From: Thermoplasmata archaeon
GTDB lineage: Archaea > Thermoplasmatota > Thermoplasmata > Methanomassiliicoccales > Methanomethylophilaceae
Direction of reading: 5' to 3'
Length of the DNA stretch: 38,087 nt
Assembly: GCA_015063235.1 (NCBI GenBank)
Contig: SUSW01000020.1
Location: 1-38,087 of the forward strand
In this document: piece after piece, positions 25,691 to 32,484 of the stretch
Position numbering within the stretch: position 1 is the stretch's first letter
How the letters are laid out: every line of letters starts with the position of its first letter
Position numbers and translations under genes: made by a program
Notes under the pieces: generated by a model
Database searches by the model: none
What the model was told of the DNA's origin: nothing
The model's input: the letters and a program-made list of their open reading frames with translations, nothing else

Positions 25691-26520
25691 GCATACTGTT
25701 CCTGGGAACATCCTCCGGAGCAGGGAAGACCACCGTCTGCGCCATGATGAACAGATATCTCAGCAGATCAGGAATCGATGTCGCTCCCTTCAAGGGATCG
25801 AACCTCTCGCTGAACTCGATCGCCACCAAGGACGGCGGGGAGATCGGGATAGGCCAGGCATTCCAGGCATGGGCTGCAGGAATCGAGCCCGAGACGGATA
25901 TGAACCCGGTCCTGCTGAAACCTTCAGGGAACGGCGTGATACAGCTGGTGCTCAACGGGAAGCCCTTCATGGACCTCACCAAAGAAAAGAAGATGGATCA
26001 TGAGATGGTCATGGGAGAGGTGAAGAAGGCATTCGACAGGATGGAATCGAAGCACGATGCAATCCTGTGCGAAGGGTCCGGCTCCCCGGTTGAACTCAAT
26101 CTCATGGCCACCGATATCGCGAACACCGGCCTCATGAAGGCCACTGGTGTCCCTGCGATCCTTGTTGCCGATATCGAGAGAGGGGGCGTTTTCGCAGCCG
26201 CCTACGGTACCTGGAAACTCATCCCCGATGAACTGAAACCGCAGCTGAAGGGATTCATAATCAACCGCTTCAGAGGCGACAGGACCATACTGAAATCAGG
26301 TATCGAGAAGATAGAGGCCCTCACGGGCATGAAATGTCTGGGGATCCTCAGGTACGAGTATCTCAGATTCCCCGAGGAGGATTCCATGTCCTCGTCCGAA
26401 GGCAAGCTGGAAGGGAACGATGCGCGTTCGGCATTCCTGGCAAATCTGGACGAGATGATACAGCACGCTGAGGAAGACGGATTCGATTTCGGTCTGATGA
26501 AGAAGATGATGGGCCTCTGA
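25687..26520 (+). CDS. CobQ paralogue lacking the glutaminase domain
   Basis: 277 residues. It is plainly related to the N-terminal ATPase half of its upstream neighbour: FLGTSSGAGKTT (ATP loop), PFKGSNLSLNS against PFKSQNMSLNS, MNPVLLKPSGNG, CEGSGSPVELN, and IERGGVFAAAYGT against VEWGGSFAYALGT. It ends after about 275 residues, where CobQ would enter its glutamine amidotransferase domain, so it cannot take ammonia from glutamine by itself. It could use free ammonia, share the neighbour's glutaminase, or act on another acid; the fold is shared with dethiobiotin synthase. The ATGA overlap with cobQ implies joint translation and a linked role, perhaps a tandem duplication followed by loss of the second half. 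Confidence 0.8.
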   Translation: MSILFLGTSSGAGKTTVCAMMNRYLSRSGIDVAPFKGSNLSLNSIATKDGGEIGIGQAFQAWAAGIEPETDMNPVLLKPSGNGVIQLVLNGKPFMDLTKEKKMDHEMVMGEVKKAFDRMESKHDAILCEGSGSPVELNLMATDIANTGLMKATGVPAILVADIERGGVFAAAYGTWKLIPDELKPQLKGFIINRFRGDRTILKSGIEKIEALTGMKCLGILRYEYLRFPEEDSMSSSEGKLEGNDARSAFLANLDEMIQHAEEDGFDFGLMKKMMGL

Positions 26521-26706
26521 TCATCCGCCTGAGGCCACCCTCATTGCCTTGACGAATGTTTCTTCGCCGATGACGGTATCCATAGGAACTGGCTTTCCGT
26601 CGATAAGATAAAGATAAGAATCTGGATGGAGGCCGTTCTCCGAGATGACCTGTTCGATTGTCATCCCGGAGGGTGCCTCGATGGACTTGCCTGATACGGA
26701 TATCAT
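26521..26706 (-). CDS. Ubiquitin-like beta-grasp protein ending in Gly-Gly (ThiS/MoaD/SAMP-like)
   Basis: 61 residues from ATG 26706; ATG 26712 would add two. The sequence follows the ThiS/MoaD pattern: ISVSGKSIEAPSGMTIEQVI (first hairpin and helix), SYLYLIDGKPVPMDTVIGEE, and the end VASGG. The C-terminal Gly-Gly is what an E1-like enzyme adenylates to form a thiocarboxylate for sulfur transfer, or to link the protein to lysines in archaeal sampylation. I see no E1-like, ThiG or MoaE gene nearby. The ATG overlaps the stop of the Panacea gene by 4 nt (ATGA), so the pair is coupled. Role unknown. Confidence 0.8.
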   Translation of the reverse strand: MISVSGKSIEAPSGMTIEQVISENGLHPDSYLYLIDGKPVPMDTVIGEETFVKAMRVASGG

Positions 26707-27290
26707 TCCCATGATGACGTAAAACTGTCAGCGGGATATTTCTGATTATCTACGATAGGACCGGCTCCGACTACCACCGCATCGTTATGCTTGGACAGCT
26801 CGATGGTTGCGAGCATGAAGTCCATGTGGGACGGGATTCTGGGCCTGCGGAGGAAGTACTCCTTAATGGCAGAGGGATCTATGGCTGCGAGCTTGTCGCC
26901 GTATGTCCCGTGTGTCTCCGCCCAGGGGCCCCCTGTGTGGTAGGACATGATCTGAAGCTGTCCTGTGGAGAACTGATTGTAGAACACGGCCACATCCAAG
27001 AGGAGGTTGCGGTCGACGTCATCGAACTTCGAAACTGAGTAGCTTCCGTACGTGGAGGTGATCTGTTCATTTCCTGCCCCATCGAAATAAGCGTAGATCC
27101 TTGTCACTGCAGGCCCGTTGGGATATGCCCTGATCTCATCCATAAAGAGAGGCCTGTTGTGGCGAGCCAGACATTCTGCCTGTGCGTAGTACAGGAACAT
27201 CTGAAGGCGGGGCACCGTCATGGGATCCACTGATTTTTTGAAGTAGTCGATGAAGTAATTTGCAACGTCCATCACAGAGTAGACCGTCAT
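26703..27290 (-). CDS. Panacea-domain (SocA/DUF4065-type) protein
   Basis: 195 residues. The N-terminal 140 match the Panacea/SocA pattern closely: VANYFIDYFKK, TVPRLQMFLYYAQAECLA, PLFMDEIRAYPNGPAVTRIY, and the late MSYHTGGPWAETHG. Panacea domains are antitoxins that neutralise many unrelated toxins encoded next to them; in Caulobacter, SocA is also an adaptor that delivers its toxin SocB to ClpXP. The gene is first in a two-gene unit with the ubiquitin-like GG protein, with which it overlaps by 4 nt. A TATA-like ACATATATATTG lies about 30 nt before ATG 27290, and a TGGATTAT near-palindrome lies directly upstream of that. Confidence 0.85.
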   Translation of the reverse strand: MTVYSVMDVANYFIDYFKKSVDPMTVPRLQMFLYYAQAECLARHNRPLFMDEIRAYPNGPAVTRIYAYFDGAGNEQITSTYGSYSVSKFDDVDRNLLLDVAVFYNQFSTGQLQIMSYHTGGPWAETHGTYGDKLAAIDPSAIKEYFLRRPRIPSHMDFMLATIELSKHNDAVVVGAGPIVDNQKYPADSFTSSWE

Positions 27291-27331
27291 TGATATCGCA
27301 ACAAAAATAATGATTAATCAATATATATGTT

Positions 27332-27348
27332 TTGGATGAATAATCCAA
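27332..27348 (-). promoter_or_regulatory. Near-palindrome TTGGATTATTCATCCAA (operator copy 3)
   Basis: 6-bp arms TTGGAT/ATCCAA with a 5-nt centre, read on the minus strand toward the Panacea gene. It lies 42 nt before the start codon, just upstream of the TATA box. It differs from copy 4 (30556-30572) at one base. Confidence 0.5.
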
Positions 27349-27444
27349 CTCGATGGTAGTTAAATGTACATAATTACACATTTTTATACATTAATGAACA
27401 TTTTTGTACACTGGAAGAACCAACTCTGGCTTCGGCGGTAAAAT

Positions 27445-27454
27445 CTTTTATTAT
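27445..27454 (+). promoter_or_regulatory. TATA box of the citrate synthase gene
   Basis: CTTTTATTAT lies about 40 nt before ATG 27494, and GGGGG at 27483-27487 is a ribosome site 6 nt from the start. Confidence 0.45.
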
Positions 27455-27493
27455 CTCGTTTCTGAATGACTGAACGGCAACCGGGGGAATAAA

Positions 27494-28843
27494 ATGAGGA
27501 AAGAGTACGAATCCTTCATCGAATCTAAACGCGATCTGTGCATCCAGAATGACAGTTTCGCACAGGCGGAATATTCCAAGTACGATGTGAAGAAAGGTCT
27601 CCGTGACGCTTCAGGCAACGGAGTCATAGTCGGATTGACGGAAGTATCCCAGGTCGACGGTACCATCACCGTCAACGGAGAGAAGCAGGAGGTCGAAGGT
27701 ATCCTGCGCTACCGTGGCTACAGCATCGAAGAGCTCACACAGGGATTCCTCAACAAAAGATTCGGTTTCGAAGAAGTTTCATACCTGGTCCTGTTCGGAA
27801 AGCTCCCCACGGTAAAGGAGCTTGAGGAGTACATGGAGATCCTCAATCAGAACCGCAAGCTCCCAAAGACATTCACAAGGGATGTCATCATGAAGGCGGC
27901 CAGCAAGGATGTCATGAACGCCATCTCTAGAGAGGTCCTCTTCCTCGCATCCTATGACGACGACGCCCTCGACAACTCTCTGGAGAACGTCCTGAGGCAG
28001 TGCCTCTACATCACCACGGTGTTCCCCATGCTCACGGTGTACAGCTACCACGCCTACAACCATTACATCAACAACCAGAGCATGTATATCCACAATCCAG
28101 ATCCAAACCTCTCCACGGCCGAGAACTTCCTGAGGATGCTCAGACCGGACAAGAAATATACCAAACTGGAGGCCACTGTCCTCGATCTTGCACTCGTCCT
28201 CCATATGGAGCACGGCGGAGGCAACAACTCCACATTCACCACCAGGGTCACCACATCATCCGGGTCGGACACCTACGCGGTCATAGCCGCTGCCATGTCC
28301 TCCCTCAAAGGCCCCAAGCACGGAGGAGCTAACCTGAAGGTCATGGACATGATGGCCGACATAAAGAAGCATGTAAAGGACCCCAACGATATCGAGGCGC
28401 TAACCGCATACATCAACAAGATACTCGACAAGGAGGCTTTTGATAAATCCGGTCTCGTCTACGGAATGGGGCATGCGATCTATACCAAATCGGACCCCCG
28501 CGCCACTGTATTCAAATCCTTCGTGAAGGACCTGGCCAAAGAGAAGGGACGCCTCAAAGATTTCACGTATTACACCAATATCGAGAAAATAGCGCCCGGA
28601 TTGATCATGAATCACAAGCACAACAACAAGAGCGTATGCGCCAATGTGGATTTCTACAGCGGATTCGTCTACGACATGCTGGACATCCCGAAGGAGCTCT
28701 TCACACCGCTCTTCGCCACCGCAAGGATCATCGGATGGAGCGCACACCGCATAGAAGAGCTGATCACATCCAACAAGATCCTCAGGCCCGCCTACGTGAA
28801 CATACAGGGCCCGAAGGAGTACGTGCCCCTCGAGAAGAGATGA
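27494..28843 (+). CDS. gltA: Citrate synthase
   Basis: 449 residues. It joins acetyl-CoA and oxaloacetate to citrate. Landmarks: RYRGYSIEEL, VSYLVLFGKLP, the histidine block LVLHMEHGGGNNSTFT, SSLKGPKHGGAN, the catalytic-site GMGHAIYTKSDPRA, NVDFYSGFVYDML, and the arginine motif FATARIIGWSAHRIEE. An N-terminal part of about 45 residues precedes the usual core, as in the long form found in Clostridia and Bacteroidetes, so the gene may come from gut bacteria. In a methanogen without a full TCA cycle it would feed glutamate synthesis through citrate and 2-oxoglutarate. It stands alone with its own TATA box. Confidence 0.93.
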   Translation: MRKEYESFIESKRDLCIQNDSFAQAEYSKYDVKKGLRDASGNGVIVGLTEVSQVDGTITVNGEKQEVEGILRYRGYSIEELTQGFLNKRFGFEEVSYLVLFGKLPTVKELEEYMEILNQNRKLPKTFTRDVIMKAASKDVMNAISREVLFLASYDDDALDNSLENVLRQCLYITTVFPMLTVYSYHAYNHYINNQSMYIHNPDPNLSTAENFLRMLRPDKKYTKLEATVLDLALVLHMEHGGGNNSTFTTRVTTSSGSDTYAVIAAAMSSLKGPKHGGANLKVMDMMADIKKHVKDPNDIEALTAYINKILDKEAFDKSGLVYGMGHAIYTKSDPRATVFKSFVKDLAKEKGRLKDFTYYTNIEKIAPGLIMNHKHNNKSVCANVDFYSGFVYDMLDIPKELFTPLFATARIIGWSAHRIEELITSNKILRPAYVNIQGPKEYVPLEKR

Positions 28844-28860
28844 TCCCTGCCTTCGCTGAG

Positions 28861-28886
28861 GATTGCTCGCATTAACTGCAGCAATC
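28861..28886 (+). terminator. Hairpin between citrate synthase and the amber-containing gene
   Basis: GATTGCT (28861-28867) and AGCAATC (28880-28886) form a 7-bp stem, extended by GCA/TGC inside. No T-run follows. It ends just before the next TATA box, so it could also be an operator. Confidence 0.4.
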
Positions 28887-28888
28887 AG

Positions 28889-28897
28889 GTTTATCTA
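28889..28897 (+). promoter_or_regulatory. TATA box of the amber-containing acetyltransferase gene
   Basis: GTTTATCTA lies about 38 nt before ATG 28929, giving a leader of about 10 nt. The next possible start (TTG 28992) would need a leader of over 70 nt without a ribosome site, so the promoter supports ATG 28929. Confidence 0.45.
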
Positions 28898-28928
28898 CGC
28901 TACTCGGTTAGAACGGCTCCGAACAGAA

Positions 28929-29588
28929 ATGAGCACCAACAGCCTGGACGAGGAATTGTAGATAGATGGATACGAGACCGTTTCGAACCTCTTGAAAGCA
29001 TATGATAATGCTGACAGGGGATTCCTAGCACCTCTTGAAAGGGAACGTTCATCGATGGTCCCTGTGATGGTGCCGCTCCACTCTCTGACAGAATGGATGC
29101 ACACGGATTCCGTCAAATCACTTCTCCACAGTTTCAGATCCTTGGATCAGGACGGTGCATCGTTCCTGAGGTGCGAGGCGCTGCATGCTGAGGAGGAAGG
29201 CATCGCAAGGACGTATCTGTTCATGGACATCTCCATCCGGACGAAGATACTGGCCTTCTTCACCATCGGTACGAGCCACATGTATGTACCGGCCTTCGAG
29301 ACCCTGGACGAGGATCTGATGAGCTCCATGAATGTATCTGCCCGCACCGGCTATGCGCCTACATACCTCATATCCCATCTGTGTATAGGTCTGGATGCCG
29401 ACATCCCCATGTCTGCCCTTTTCGACAGCGCCATGTCCATGATACGCTGTTCGTGGAAGACCACTGGCTGCCGCCTGATACGTCTGGATTGCTCCGACAC
29501 CACGATCGGTTTCTTCGAATCCAAAGGATTCACGTACATACGGAAGAACGACGACCAGGATCTGAACCAGATGCTGTATGTCACCTGA
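28929..29588 (+). CDS. GNAT-like acetyltransferase with in-frame TAG at codon 11
   Basis: Reading from ATG 28929 gives MSTNSLDEEL, then TAG at 28959-28961, then IDGYETVSNLLKAYDN and 198 more open codons to TGA, 219 residues with the amber position. The part after TAG reads smoothly as protein: a helix before the later TTG 28992 (codons ETVSNLL) and a GNAT-like core (ARTYLFMDISIRTKILAFFTIG, then RLIRLDCSDTTIGFFESKGFTYI). GNAT proteins use acetyl-CoA; the substrate is unknown. TATA position and the quality of the N-terminal residues favour ATG 28929 with UAG read as an amino acid, in Methanomassiliicoccales pyrrolysine. The alternatives are a start at TTG 28992 or a fresh nonsense mutation. Neither start has a ribosome site. 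Confidence 0.55.
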
Positions 29589-29621
29589 ATGTAGAAATAC
29601 CGCCCTTCCGATTCACCGAGC

Positions 29622-30005
29622 ATGACCGACAGGGAGACATTGGCCAACAGCAGATTCTCATGCACCCCGCGTGAACGTGCGGTCTTCGAAGCCGGCATAA
29701 AGCTTGCTACAATTTACCATCAGTTCGTCGGGACCCCGGTAAATCTGGAGTCTGTAGAAAAGCTCGAGGATGCCATATCGAGGTCCATCGAGGTCCAGCC
29801 CTACGTCAAATCCGCAGAGGTCACAATTGACCGCTCGTTCTTCAGCAAGGAAATGGACAGATACTCCTACCTGTCACTCACAGGGAATATGATCGATGCC
29901 GTAATCAGAATTGAATTGGACGGCAATCTGGTCACCGCAGAGATGAGATTTGACAGGGAACTGAATTACCCGCTCATGTTTATCTCGGACATCTCAGAGG
30001 TCTGA
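29622..30005 (+). CDS. mptD: Dihydroneopterin aldolase, archaeal type
   Basis: 127 residues. ERAVFEAGIKLATIYHQFVGTPV is the hallmark of the archaeal MptD family, with the conserved Glu and His that serve the aldolase site; LEDAISRSIEVQPYVKSAEV and LELDG-like IRIELDGNLVTAEM follow. It splits dihydroneopterin into 6-hydroxymethyl-dihydropterin and glycolaldehyde, on the way to the pterin part of tetrahydromethanopterin, the C1 carrier of methanogens, or of a folate-like cofactor. It follows the previous gene by 33 nt and may be co-transcribed. Its end overlaps that of the minus-strand gene at 29966 by 40 bp. Confidence 0.85.
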   Translation: MTDRETLANSRFSCTPRERAVFEAGIKLATIYHQFVGTPVNLESVEKLEDAISRSIEVQPYVKSAEVTIDRSFFSKEMDRYSYLSLTGNMIDAVIRIELDGNLVTAEMRFDRELNYPLMFISDISEV

Positions 30006-30556
30006 ATCTCTGGAAGCTTCCTGGACTGGAGGTCCACTCCGAGCACCACTGTGGAGATCACTTTGCTCTTGATCCTGTAATGTTTGTTAAGGTATTTTGC
30101 CGTCGCAACACTTGGGTAGTATACTCTGGGTTTGACATCGTCGGGGATACCGGGTATCGGGAAAGATACGGAATGGATGACCGTCCGGAGCTCGCCGCGG
30201 GAATCCAGTTGAGATATGTCCACGAAAAGGTTGTCCGTCAGCCAGATAAAATTATCGGATTTGAATATGTGCTTATCGCAATCCATTATATCGAATCCGA
30301 TCAACCTGCCATTCTTATCAAGAATGTCCATGAACGGCTGGGTGAACATAGGGAAGTTGCGGTCGCAGAAAAGAACCATGTTCAGATTCTTGTTGGACAC
30401 CTCCAAGATGCCCTCGGGATCTACCGGTGTAAACCCGATGTTTCTGGGAGAATATTCCAAATCCATGACTCTACGCATGACTTCTTGGTCAAGGGTTTCG
30501 AAACGAACAATACCCGGGAAATTGGACAGAACGTTAACGAACTCGCTGTAGAGCAT
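29966..30556 (-). CDS. Unrecognised protein of 196 residues
   Basis: ATG 30556 to TAA 29966. Mixed alpha/beta character with soluble composition: MLYSEFVNVLSNFPGIVRFETL (helix then strand), NMVLFCDRNFPMFTQPFMDIL, NFIWLTDNLFVDISQL, then PRVYYPSVATAKYLNKHY and a polar tail. No Cys cluster, membrane segment or nucleotide loop. I cannot place it in a family. The 17-bp TGGATTAT palindrome overlaps the first base of its start codon, and a TATA-like CTTTTAATAG about 30 nt upstream puts the transcript start inside the palindrome, the usual site of a repressor. It therefore probably belongs to the same regulon as the Panacea gene. The 3' end overlaps mptD by 40 bp on the opposite strand. Confidence 0.65.
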   Translation of the reverse strand: MLYSEFVNVLSNFPGIVRFETLDQEVMRRVMDLEYSPRNIGFTPVDPEGILEVSNKNLNMVLFCDRNFPMFTQPFMDILDKNGRLIGFDIMDCDKHIFKSDNFIWLTDNLFVDISQLDSRGELRTVIHSVSFPIPGIPDDVKPRVYYPSVATAKYLNKHYRIKSKVISTVVLGVDLQSRKLPEIQTSEMSEINMSG

Positions 30557-30572
30557 TGGATAAATAATCCAA
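30556..30572 (-). promoter_or_regulatory. Near-palindrome TTGGATTATTTATCCAA (operator copy 4)
   Basis: Perfect 6-bp arms with a 5-nt centre; on the minus strand its last base is the A of the ATG at 30556. Best explained as an operator over the transcript start. Confidence 0.55.
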
Positions 30573-30690
30573 CATAACTATTAAAAGATGATTCTCGTCT
30601 GTTCCGATATCCGCGAAAAAGCTTTCGAATCCCGAAATAGTACGATAATGGTTAAGAATTCTAGTCTTAAATTCAAATAATCCCAAAAAT

Positions 30691-30699
30691 CTTTAAATG
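30691..30699 (+). promoter_or_regulatory. TATA box of the THEP1-trm1 unit
   Basis: CTTTAAATG lies about 51 nt before ATG 30750; TGGAGG at 30738-30743 is the ribosome site. The rest of 30573-30749 holds the minus-strand promoter and no gene. Confidence 0.4.
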
Positions 30700-30749
30700 T
30701 ATAAAAAGAGATAGTCTTTTGGTGGATTCTTTACTGCTGGAGGCATTCT

Positions 30750-31295
30750 ATGATTACAGACATCAAGATAGGTATTACCGGTCTTCCTGGTTCAGGAAAG
30801 ACCTACGCCCTACTTCGTGTCATCGAGATGCTCAAAGAAGAGGAGCTCCTCATCGGGGGCATGATTGATGAACCGATAGAGGATAATAGGAAGAAGACAG
30901 GATTCACCGTCAGGAATCTGTTTACGGGAGAACAGGATGTTTTCGCAAGCACTGATATTGAAAGCAAGATCATGGTTGGTAAGATAGGTGTCGACCTCTC
31001 TAAACTCGAGGCGGTCGGCGTCAAGGCCATCAAGGATGCCATAAATCAGTGCGACATAATCGTAATCGATGAGGTAGGAAAGATGGAGGTGGAGAGCGAG
31101 GCGTTCGTCGAGGCGGTCAAGGAATCCTTGGAAGCCGATAAACCGATGATCATCACGCTCCATAAGAAATCCAGGAATCCGCTCCTTCAGGATATCAGGA
31201 GGAGGGATGACGTCAGGATTCTCGAAGTCACTCCCACAAACAGGAATATTCTACCCTACAAGATCGTCCGTCTCATGCACGGAGAGAATGATTGA
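30750..31295 (+). CDS. THEP1-type nucleoside triphosphatase
   Basis: 181 residues, within the 170-190 usual for the family. Walker A GLPGSGKT (about 10-17) and Walker B IIVIDEVGKME (about 107-117) are both complete, and GGMIDEPIEDNRKKTGFTVRNL and the late LLQDIRRRDDVRILEVTP match archaeal THEP1. The enzyme hydrolyses nucleoside triphosphates with broad preference; its cell role is still unclear, with RNA modification or nucleotide clean-up suggested. Its stop shares one base with the trm1 start codon, so it is coupled to a tRNA methyltransferase. Confidence 0.9.
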   Translation: MITDIKIGITGLPGSGKTYALLRVIEMLKEEELLIGGMIDEPIEDNRKKTGFTVRNLFTGEQDVFASTDIESKIMVGKIGVDLSKLEAVGVKAIKDAINQCDIIVIDEVGKMEVESEAFVEAVKESLEADKPMIITLHKKSRNPLLQDIRRRDDVRILEVTPTNRNILPYKIVRLMHGEND

Positions 31296-32401
31296 TGCCT
31301 GAAGGCGTCATAATCCGCGAGGGGTCCACAGACATCCTCGTTCCCGAGCTCCATTCCTCAGGTGGCCCCGGTAAGATCCAGGGCGGTGTCTTTTTCAATG
31401 AGCAGATGGCTTTCAACCGCGACGTCAGCATCATGCTTCTGCGTGCCCTTGGAAAAGACATGTCCGTTGTGGACGCCATGTCGGCCACTGGATCCAGAGC
31501 GGTTCGCATTGCTAATGAGGTCAAAGGAACCGATGTGACTGCGAACGATTACAGTGCAGATGCGATACCTTACATCGAAGAGAACATCAGGATGAATGGC
31601 CTTGACAACTGCCGCGCTACCAACAGGGACATGAACGCCCTCCTTGCAGAGGAGTCCTTTGACTATGTCGACCTGGACCCTTTTGGTTCTCCGGTACCGT
31701 ACATACAATCGGCCATCAGAGGATGCAGGAAGAACGGCGTACTGGCGATTACGGCCACGGACACGGCCCCTCTGGCCGGCGCCCATGCCCCCAAATGCAG
31801 ACGCAGATACCAATCGGAACCTGTCAGGGGCTACATGTGCCATGAGGGAGGGCTGCGCATACTGATGTGCACCATCGCCAGAGAACTGGCGAAATTCGAC
31901 AGGGGTATGAAACCTCTGCTTTCGTTCTATGCCGACCATTACTTCCGTACATACATACAAGTCGAAGAAGGGGCTGCGAAAGCAGATGCCATGATGGAGA
32001 AGCTCGGGTACTTAGAATACAATATGGAGACCATGGAACGCTCCACCTCTAGAACCTATGATCCCACACATAGGTTCGGCCCTTTCTGGCTAGGTCCGCT
32101 TCACGACCAGGAGTTCATCAGGAAGATGGATCCAGCAAACATGGCTGCAGAAAAGAGATGCACTAAGTACCTTGACCTGTGGGCCAACGAACTTGATACC
32201 GAAGTGTTCGTATACGATGTGAGCGAGCTTTCATCGCACATCAAGATGTCCCCGCCCAAATTAGCGGACCTTCTCGAGACCCTCAACACCTGCGGAAAAG
32301 CCTCTCCGACACACATCGCCCCTACATCGTTCAAGACCGATCTCCCGTTGGAAGATGTCGTCGCCCTGTACATAGAATCCAGTCCGGATTCCAAACACTG
32401 A
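31295..32401 (+). CDS. trm1: tRNA (guanine26-N2)-dimethyltransferase
   Basis: 368 residues from ATG 31295 (TTG 31292 is in frame just before). Order: VIIREGSTDILVPE (N-terminal Trm1 motif), VFFNEQMAFNRDVS, the AdoMet loop VDAMSATGSRAVR, VDLDPFGSPVPYIQSA (catalytic D-P-F-G), ITATDTAPLAGAHAPKCRRRY, and the C-terminal domain ending in THIAPTSFKTDLP. It adds two methyl groups to G26 between the D and anticodon stems of many tRNAs, which keeps the fold correct. The length equals that of archaeal homologues. Confidence 0.94.
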   Translation: MPEGVIIREGSTDILVPELHSSGGPGKIQGGVFFNEQMAFNRDVSIMLLRALGKDMSVVDAMSATGSRAVRIANEVKGTDVTANDYSADAIPYIEENIRMNGLDNCRATNRDMNALLAEESFDYVDLDPFGSPVPYIQSAIRGCRKNGVLAITATDTAPLAGAHAPKCRRRYQSEPVRGYMCHEGGLRILMCTIARELAKFDRGMKPLLSFYADHYFRTYIQVEEGAAKADAMMEKLGYLEYNMETMERSTSRTYDPTHRFGPFWLGPLHDQEFIRKMDPANMAAEKRCTKYLDLWANELDTEVFVYDVSELSSHIKMSPPKLADLLETLNTCGKASPTHIAPTSFKTDLPLEDVVALYIESSPDSKH

Positions 32402-32484
32402 TTTTTCTCTTACGAAAGATTGGAAATCTTCCGTCGCTTACACTTATATGTCTCATTTACTTTCCTTGGATTAGGTGCCTATAA

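Noticed and set aside
32402-32440. AAGATT/AATCTT hairpin between trm1 and purA as a terminator
   Set aside because: The stem is short and AT-rich and the T-run lies before it, not after, so neither strand has the right order.
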